From Ophiura sarsii (Eukaryota; Echinodermata; Ophiuroidea; Amphilepidida; Ophiuridae): 64,000 bases of DNA. The stretch covers positions 64,948,919 to 65,012,918 of the forward strand of contig CM069452.1 of NCBI GenBank assembly GCA_035610835.1, written 5' to 3'. Positions 60,467-64,000 of this stretch are shown piece by piece (position 1 is the stretch's first letter; each line of letters begins with the position of its first letter). Under the pieces are notes generated by a model. The model had not been told where the DNA came from, did no database searches, and saw only the letters and a program-made list of their open reading frames with translations. Position numbers and translations under genes: made by a program.

Positions 60467-60738
60467 TAACCCTAACCATCCTCAATGCCGCAAATGTGCA
60501 CGGTAAAGTCTGTCTGTGCCAGCTGGCGTGACACTTTTTCGATGAAATAATGGCCCCAAGCTACATAGTCGGGCCAATACATTGGCCCGAGTATAGTTGG
60601 CCCCCGTGGCGCACTGGTAGAGCGTTCGTCTGGCAACCGAGAGGTTGTGGGTTCGAGCCCCGGTGGCGGCGCCACTCCTTTTGTCCGCGTTTTTGTCATG
60701 AAAAAAAATCTTCAAAATGTGACTTAGGGTTAGGGTTA
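60467..60738 (+). mobile_element. tRNA-derived SINE B, copy 1, with telomere-like termini
   Basis: It begins TTATTTAACCCTAACCATCC and ends GACTTAGGGTTAGGGTTAAC, so the ends are inverted telomere-like repeats. A tRNA-like part (60600-60674) has A box TGGCGCACTGG (60607-60617) and B box GGTTCGAGCCC (60650-60660). The anticodon loop CTGGCAA would give GGC (Ala). The acceptor stem has one mismatch, the T stem one, and a genomic CCA follows. After it comes TTTTGTCCGCGTTTTTGTCA. The second copy lies 330 bp downstream. Confidence 0.85.
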
Positions 60739-60796
60739 ACGGAATATTTTTTCTCTTTTTCTTTTTTCAAAATTTTCCATATGTATGATTTTATTA

Positions 60797-61057
60797 ACCC
60801 TATAACCATCCTCAATTCTGCAAATGTGCACCGTAAAGTCTGTCTGTGCCAGCTGGCGTGGCACTTTTTCAATGAAATAATGGCCCCAGGCTACATAGTC
60901 GGGCCAGTCCGAGTATAGTTGGCACCCGTGGCGCACTGGTAGAGCGTTCGTTTGGCAACCGAGAGGTTGTGGGTTCGAGCCCTGGCCACTCTTTTTGTCC
61001 GCGTTTTTGTTGTTGGAAAAAAAAATCTTCCAAATGTGACTAAGGAGGTTAGGGTTC
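60797..61057 (+). mobile_element. tRNA-derived SINE B, copy 2
   Basis: It begins TTAACCCTATAACCATCCTC and ends GGAGGTTAGGGTTC. The tRNA-like part (60922-60989) has lost several bases in the T-arm to acceptor region (GAGCCCTGGCCACTC). A and B boxes remain. Same orientation as copy 1, so the pair could be a tandem duplication or two insertions. Confidence 0.82.
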
Positions 61058-61306
61058 ATTTTACCTGACCCCAAAACATGCCTGGAGCTTGGTCGAGAAT
61101 TACTGCACATGAGAATTTGTTTTTCATATTTAAATAAATTGCTTTCATGTTCATACATTGTTTTATAATTGAGCATGGGACATGTTAGACTTGTTGTAAA
61201 ACTTGTAATACATATCGCCAAACCATTTTGGTTGAATTGCAACAAAACAGTGTCTTTACTTGATTTATGAAATCCAATGGTATGGTTTAGAGTTAATAAT
61301 ATTCAC

Positions 61307-62841
61307 CTATTTTCTCCATGAAGGATCGCGATCAGCATTTTTTCTTTTTGTTGTTTTTCCTTCCTTTGGTTTTTGCCAATAGCATCCAATTTTGTTTTTG
61401 TAGGATAAGTAATGTGCTCGATTGAAAATGCTTTCGGGTTTGTTGCCCCAATGGGGATGCTCCGCCAAATATTGGTTGGCACCTATTCGCTCCAATCTCT
61501 GAAAAATAAAGAGATACAAGTATAATTTAGTACTATACATTAATGTTTTTCCTATTTTATTATGTACTTGCTTGAAATCGGCATACTTATCTTGATATAT
61601 ACACTTTTTCAACATTTAAATTGTTTTTGGGAACTATATGTTGCAAACTGGTCATTAGTTGGCTGCTCGGAGTGAGTCGCAGACACCGCCCACATGTTTA
61701 CCAATATAGATACAGCTGCATAGATAAAGTTGCCAACCAAGTCAAGAATGTGTGTCAAAGCTGGTTCACTGGATACCAAAGCATGGGAAAAGAAAACCTG
61801 GAGGACCTGCCCTAACTTACATCGATGTGCTAAAACAGGACACTGGTTTGGATGTCGGAGACTTAAAGACAGCAATGCAGGACAGGAAAGAGTGGAGAGC
61901 CATTGTAGATCGAGAACACAACTTGAATTAAGCAAGTAAGCAAGCAGTTATAACAGTTCTCATTATTAATGAAACAATATTATGAAGAAATTATAACGTC
62001 TTACATGTGTTCTTGAAACTTTGCCCGCCTCAATAGCCTCACCAAATACGTCGTAGATTGCAAGGGTTGTCTTAGGTGAGTAAGTTCTTCGGCCTTGAAC
62101 CTAAAGAAAATGGAAGAAAAATCAGAATATTAATTTCCCTATTTTAACTGGATCTATCATTATTTTTTTTGTGGGGGTAGATGTATCATGTTTGTACTTT
62201 GTGGGAATTTTAGCCAAACTCATTTTAATTTGAGGATGTGGACCATACTCTATGTGATCATCATTGTGAATGCATGAATGATCAGAAATTACAATTTCTA
62301 TAATAAACTCAATCCTATATTTAAAAGTTGATTCCATAATGAATAGCGAAAGCTGCTACTTACCCCTGTGTAGGCCTTCTGAATGATTTCAGCTTCCCTC
62401 TCTGTACAATGAAACAAAATAAATTGTGTATTGTTAATGTCATATTTCTTTACAGTTTTACACTCAGAGGAAGCGTCTTTACAGCCTAGACATCAGACAG
62501 CAACGATGTCCCCCTCCACATACCAGAAACAAAACAGGAAGGCTCAAATAGAATAGATGGACAAATAACTTACAGAAGATGACATGGTAGAGTAAAGTAA
62601 GCAAATTGTCTTTCTTTATAAATGTATTAAATTAGAAATAGGTTCATTCTATAAATTCTACCTCCTCCTTCATAATACTGCTAATATAAATGTCAACTAC
62701 ACAATTATAGTAAATCATAATTGATATATAGCCAATGTTTAACTTTTTGTTCTAATAATGATTAAAGTCGTAGCACAATTTGGTCAACTGACATGTATGA
62801 GGTTATGGTATAATGTATTATAATTATTTACCTGCTGACAT
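61307..62841 (-). CDS. Four-exon gene for a 111-residue protein of unknown function
   Basis: Minus-strand coding exons: 62832-62841 (ATG TCA GCA G), 62364-62401, 62005-62100 and 61307-61498, ending TAG. Donors are GTAAAT, GTAAGT and GTAAGA; acceptors end TTGTACAG, TTTCTTTAG and TTTATTTTTCAG. Phases are 1, 0 and 0 and join without a stop, totalling 336 bases, which is strong internal support. The protein starts MSAEREAEIIQKAYTG, continues through RRTYSPKTTLAIYDVFGEAI and RIGANQYLAEHPHWGNK, and ends in a basic tail with KTTKRKN. There is no signal peptide or membrane segment; the tail could serve nuclear location. The pattern of Arg/Tyr-Ser, a hydrophobic helix with Phe, then Gly-Lys and a later Pro-x-x-x-x-Lys loosely recalls small helical DNA-binding segments in animal transposon-related proteins, but I do not recognise the family. 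A retroelement fragment lies in intron 3 on the opposite strand. Confidence 0.78.
61785..61931 (+). pseudogene. Retroelement polyprotein C-terminal fragment in intron 3
   Basis: The frame reads GPALTYIDVLKQDTGLD and LKTAMQDRKEWRAIV then stop. This is the characteristic extreme C-terminal end of a widespread animal endonuclease/reverse transcriptase protein (G-x-x-x-T-Y-x-D-x-L-x-x-D-T-G, then M-x-D-R-x-x-W). Everything upstream is lost. It lies antisense within intron 3 of the minus-strand gene. Confidence 0.75.
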
Positions 62842-62871
62842 TTTTTTTGGTGTACTGTGTTGATATTGATC
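62842..62871 (-). other. 5' untranslated part of the first coding exon
   Basis: The minus-strand sequence before the ATG is preceded by an acceptor-like TTTCCATTACAG at 62872-62883, suggesting an additional non-coding exon further upstream (above 62.9 kb). I could not place that exon. Confidence 0.5.
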
Positions 62872-62883
62872 CTGTAATGGAAA

Positions 62884-63200
62884 ATGAATTGACAATAACT
62901 TATGATTATAGTAACATAAATTCATGAATTAATTGTGTTCTTTAGCACACACGCACATGGCAATGCTGTGTCATATGCACATGGCAACACTGCACTATAC
63001 GCATACGCCAGCGCCTTTGATTATACGCACTGACGATATTATTATTTGAATTATTCAGCTCCCCTACAAAATACATCATTGTCTCATAATATATAGAGTG
63101 TATCTGCAGAAAACCAATGAAATTGCCTGCTGACATCAAAAACCACAAAATATTATCCTTTAATTAATTAGCATAAATTCATGAATATCAACAATATCTA
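62884..63200. other. Upstream region of the minus-strand gene
   Basis: It may hold the promoter and a non-coding first exon of the 111-residue protein gene. CACATGGCAA and ACACGCACATGG words near 62947-62990 form a short direct repeat. No clear TATA box is identified. Confidence 0.35.
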
Positions 63201-63202
63201 AA

Positions 63203-63400
63203 GAGCGTGTGTAGTGGATAACATGCAGGATTCATAATACAAAGGTTGCACGGCAAGTTCTATCCCCGCTACGTCCAACATTTTGTATCCGTGGGCAAGG
63301 TACAGTCTCAATTGCCAAAAAAGACATGCTTCATTTCTACTCACTTTTTCATTTACTGCTGTTGCATTACTCATCCTGGCTGTAAGACCTATGTCCAACA
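63203..63400 (+). mobile_element. tRNA-derived SINE with Met-like head
   Basis: GAGCGTGTGTAGTGGATAAC holds an A box; GATTCATAATACAAAGGTTG resembles an anticodon arm with CAT; AAGTTCTATCCCC is a degenerate B box. It is followed by CGTGGGCAAGGTACAGTCTC, the body typical of deuterostome tRNA SINEs. B-box changes suggest it is not transcribed. Confidence 0.7.
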
Positions 63401-63432
63401 GTGGGACTGTTAAAGTCCGACAGAAGTCGCCG

Positions 63433-63846
63433 GAGGTGCTTGCTCCTGGCTGTAAGAGCTGCTGTTGCGTTGCTGCTGCTGCTGCTGCTGCGTCAGCTGT
63501 GCTCCTCTGTTCCTTGGAGGTGCTTGCTCCTGGCTGTAAGAGCTGCTGTTGCGTTGCTGCTGCTGCTGCTGCTGCGTCAGCTGTGCTCCTCTGTTCCTTG
63601 GAGGTGCTTGCTCCTGGCTGTAAGAGCTGCTGTTGCGTTGCTGCTGCTGCTGCTGCTGCGTCAGCTGTGCTCCTCTGTTCCTTGGAGGTGCTTGCTCCTG
63701 GCTGTAAGAGCTGCTGTTGCGTTGCTGCTGCTGCTGCTGCTGCGTCAGCTGTGCTCCTCTGTTCCTTGGAGGTGCTTCCTCCTGGCTGTAAGAGCTGCTG
63801 TTGCGTTGCTGCTGCTGCTGCGTCAGCTTCTCTGGTGCTCCTCTGT
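63433..63846. repeat. 84-bp minisatellite with CTG/CAG runs, 5 units
   Basis: Units begin GAGGTGCTTGCTCCTGGCTG at 63433, 63517, 63601, 63685 and 63769; the last is shorter and diverged (fewer CTG, TGCTTCC). Because 84 is a multiple of three, long frames stay open on both strands. The minus-strand frame would encode 28-residue units with seven Gln (AQLTQQQQQQQRNSSSYSQE). It lacks an ATG, and whether it is an exon is unproven. Confidence 0.93.
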
Positions 63847-63849
63847 TCA

Positions 63850-64000
63850 CAAATAATGTATCAAAATGTAATTAATCAGCCTACACATTGATAATCTGTC
63901 TTCTTTTGATATAAAAAACAGGAAGAAATACATTCCAAAATCAAATCAAATCTCATCTCAGTGTCATAGCGATTTACGGCTGATAACATAATAAATTGTT
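63850..64000. other. Unannotated DNA at the window edge
   Basis: Nothing is supported here beyond the short block shared with 44.1 kb (63822-63865). Confidence 0.4.

Noticed and set aside
60600..60674. A functional tRNA-Ala gene
   Set aside because: A and B boxes and a GGC anticodon are present, but stems have mismatches and the same sequence recurs decayed 320 bp away within a larger repeated element, so it is a SINE head.
60482..61245. Minus-strand frames of 75-169 codons
   Set aside because: They are antisense readings of the two SINE B copies.
63203..63280. A tRNA-Met gene
   Set aside because: The B box is degenerate and a typical SINE body follows.

Overview
This is a piece of a eukaryotic nuclear genome: AT-rich and gene-poor, with spliced coding exons, tRNA-derived SINEs, truncated non-LTR retrotransposons, many short inverted-repeat DNA transposons, long satellites and a 100-N assembly gap (27325-27424). 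TTAGGG-type repeats, SINEs with Met-tRNA-like heads, and recurring GTAGGCCTAC-like words fit a marine invertebrate, probably a deuterostome such as an echinoderm or hemichordate. That placement is inference. No bacterial, phage, plasmid or CRISPR features are visible.

Layout. 1-5.8 kb: AT-rich DNA, a minisatellite (1.6-3.4 kb) interrupted by an inverted-repeat insertion, and MITEs. 5.8-9.1 kb: two inverted elements carrying telomere-like cores, a TAA-flanked MITE and a TTAA-flanked MITE. 9.1-16.6 kb: a 7.3 kb interstitial telomere-like array in which a 140-bp non-telomeric block recurs seven times; an 878-bp inverted-repeat element sits inside it. 16.6-27 kb: MITEs and a degenerate satellite of about 110-130 bp built around a hairpin motif, split by a truncated non-LTR retrotransposon. 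27-35.6 kb: mostly featureless, with one likely signal-peptide exon (29.5 kb, minus) and a SINE. 35.6-37.8 kb: twelve 180-bp satellite units. 37.8-41.2 kb: a duplicated block and a broken endonuclease/reverse transcriptase gene (minus). 41-48 kb: palindromes and MITEs. 48.5-50.6 kb: seven 289-bp satellite units. 51-60 kb: MITEs and two more reverse transcriptase remnants. 60.4-61.1 kb: two adjacent copies of a tRNA-like SINE. 61.3-62.9 kb: the best gene, four coding exons on the minus strand giving a 111-residue protein. 63.2-63.9 kb: a SINE and an 84-bp CAG/CTG-rich minisatellite.

The window is mainly a record of transposition and tandem amplification. The reverse transcriptase remnants all look dead: 5'-truncated and mostly frameshifted. 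The MITEs show target duplications of several types (TTA/TAA, TA, TTAA-like, 8 bp), so several transposase superfamilies have acted here. The clearest cellular gene is the small minus-strand gene at 61.3-62.9 kb, whose function I do not recognise. The observations most worth following are the pol-III-type elements bounded by short inverted telomere-like repeats, the seven-fold block inside the telomere-like array, and a hairpin motif shared by two distant satellites and several single sites.
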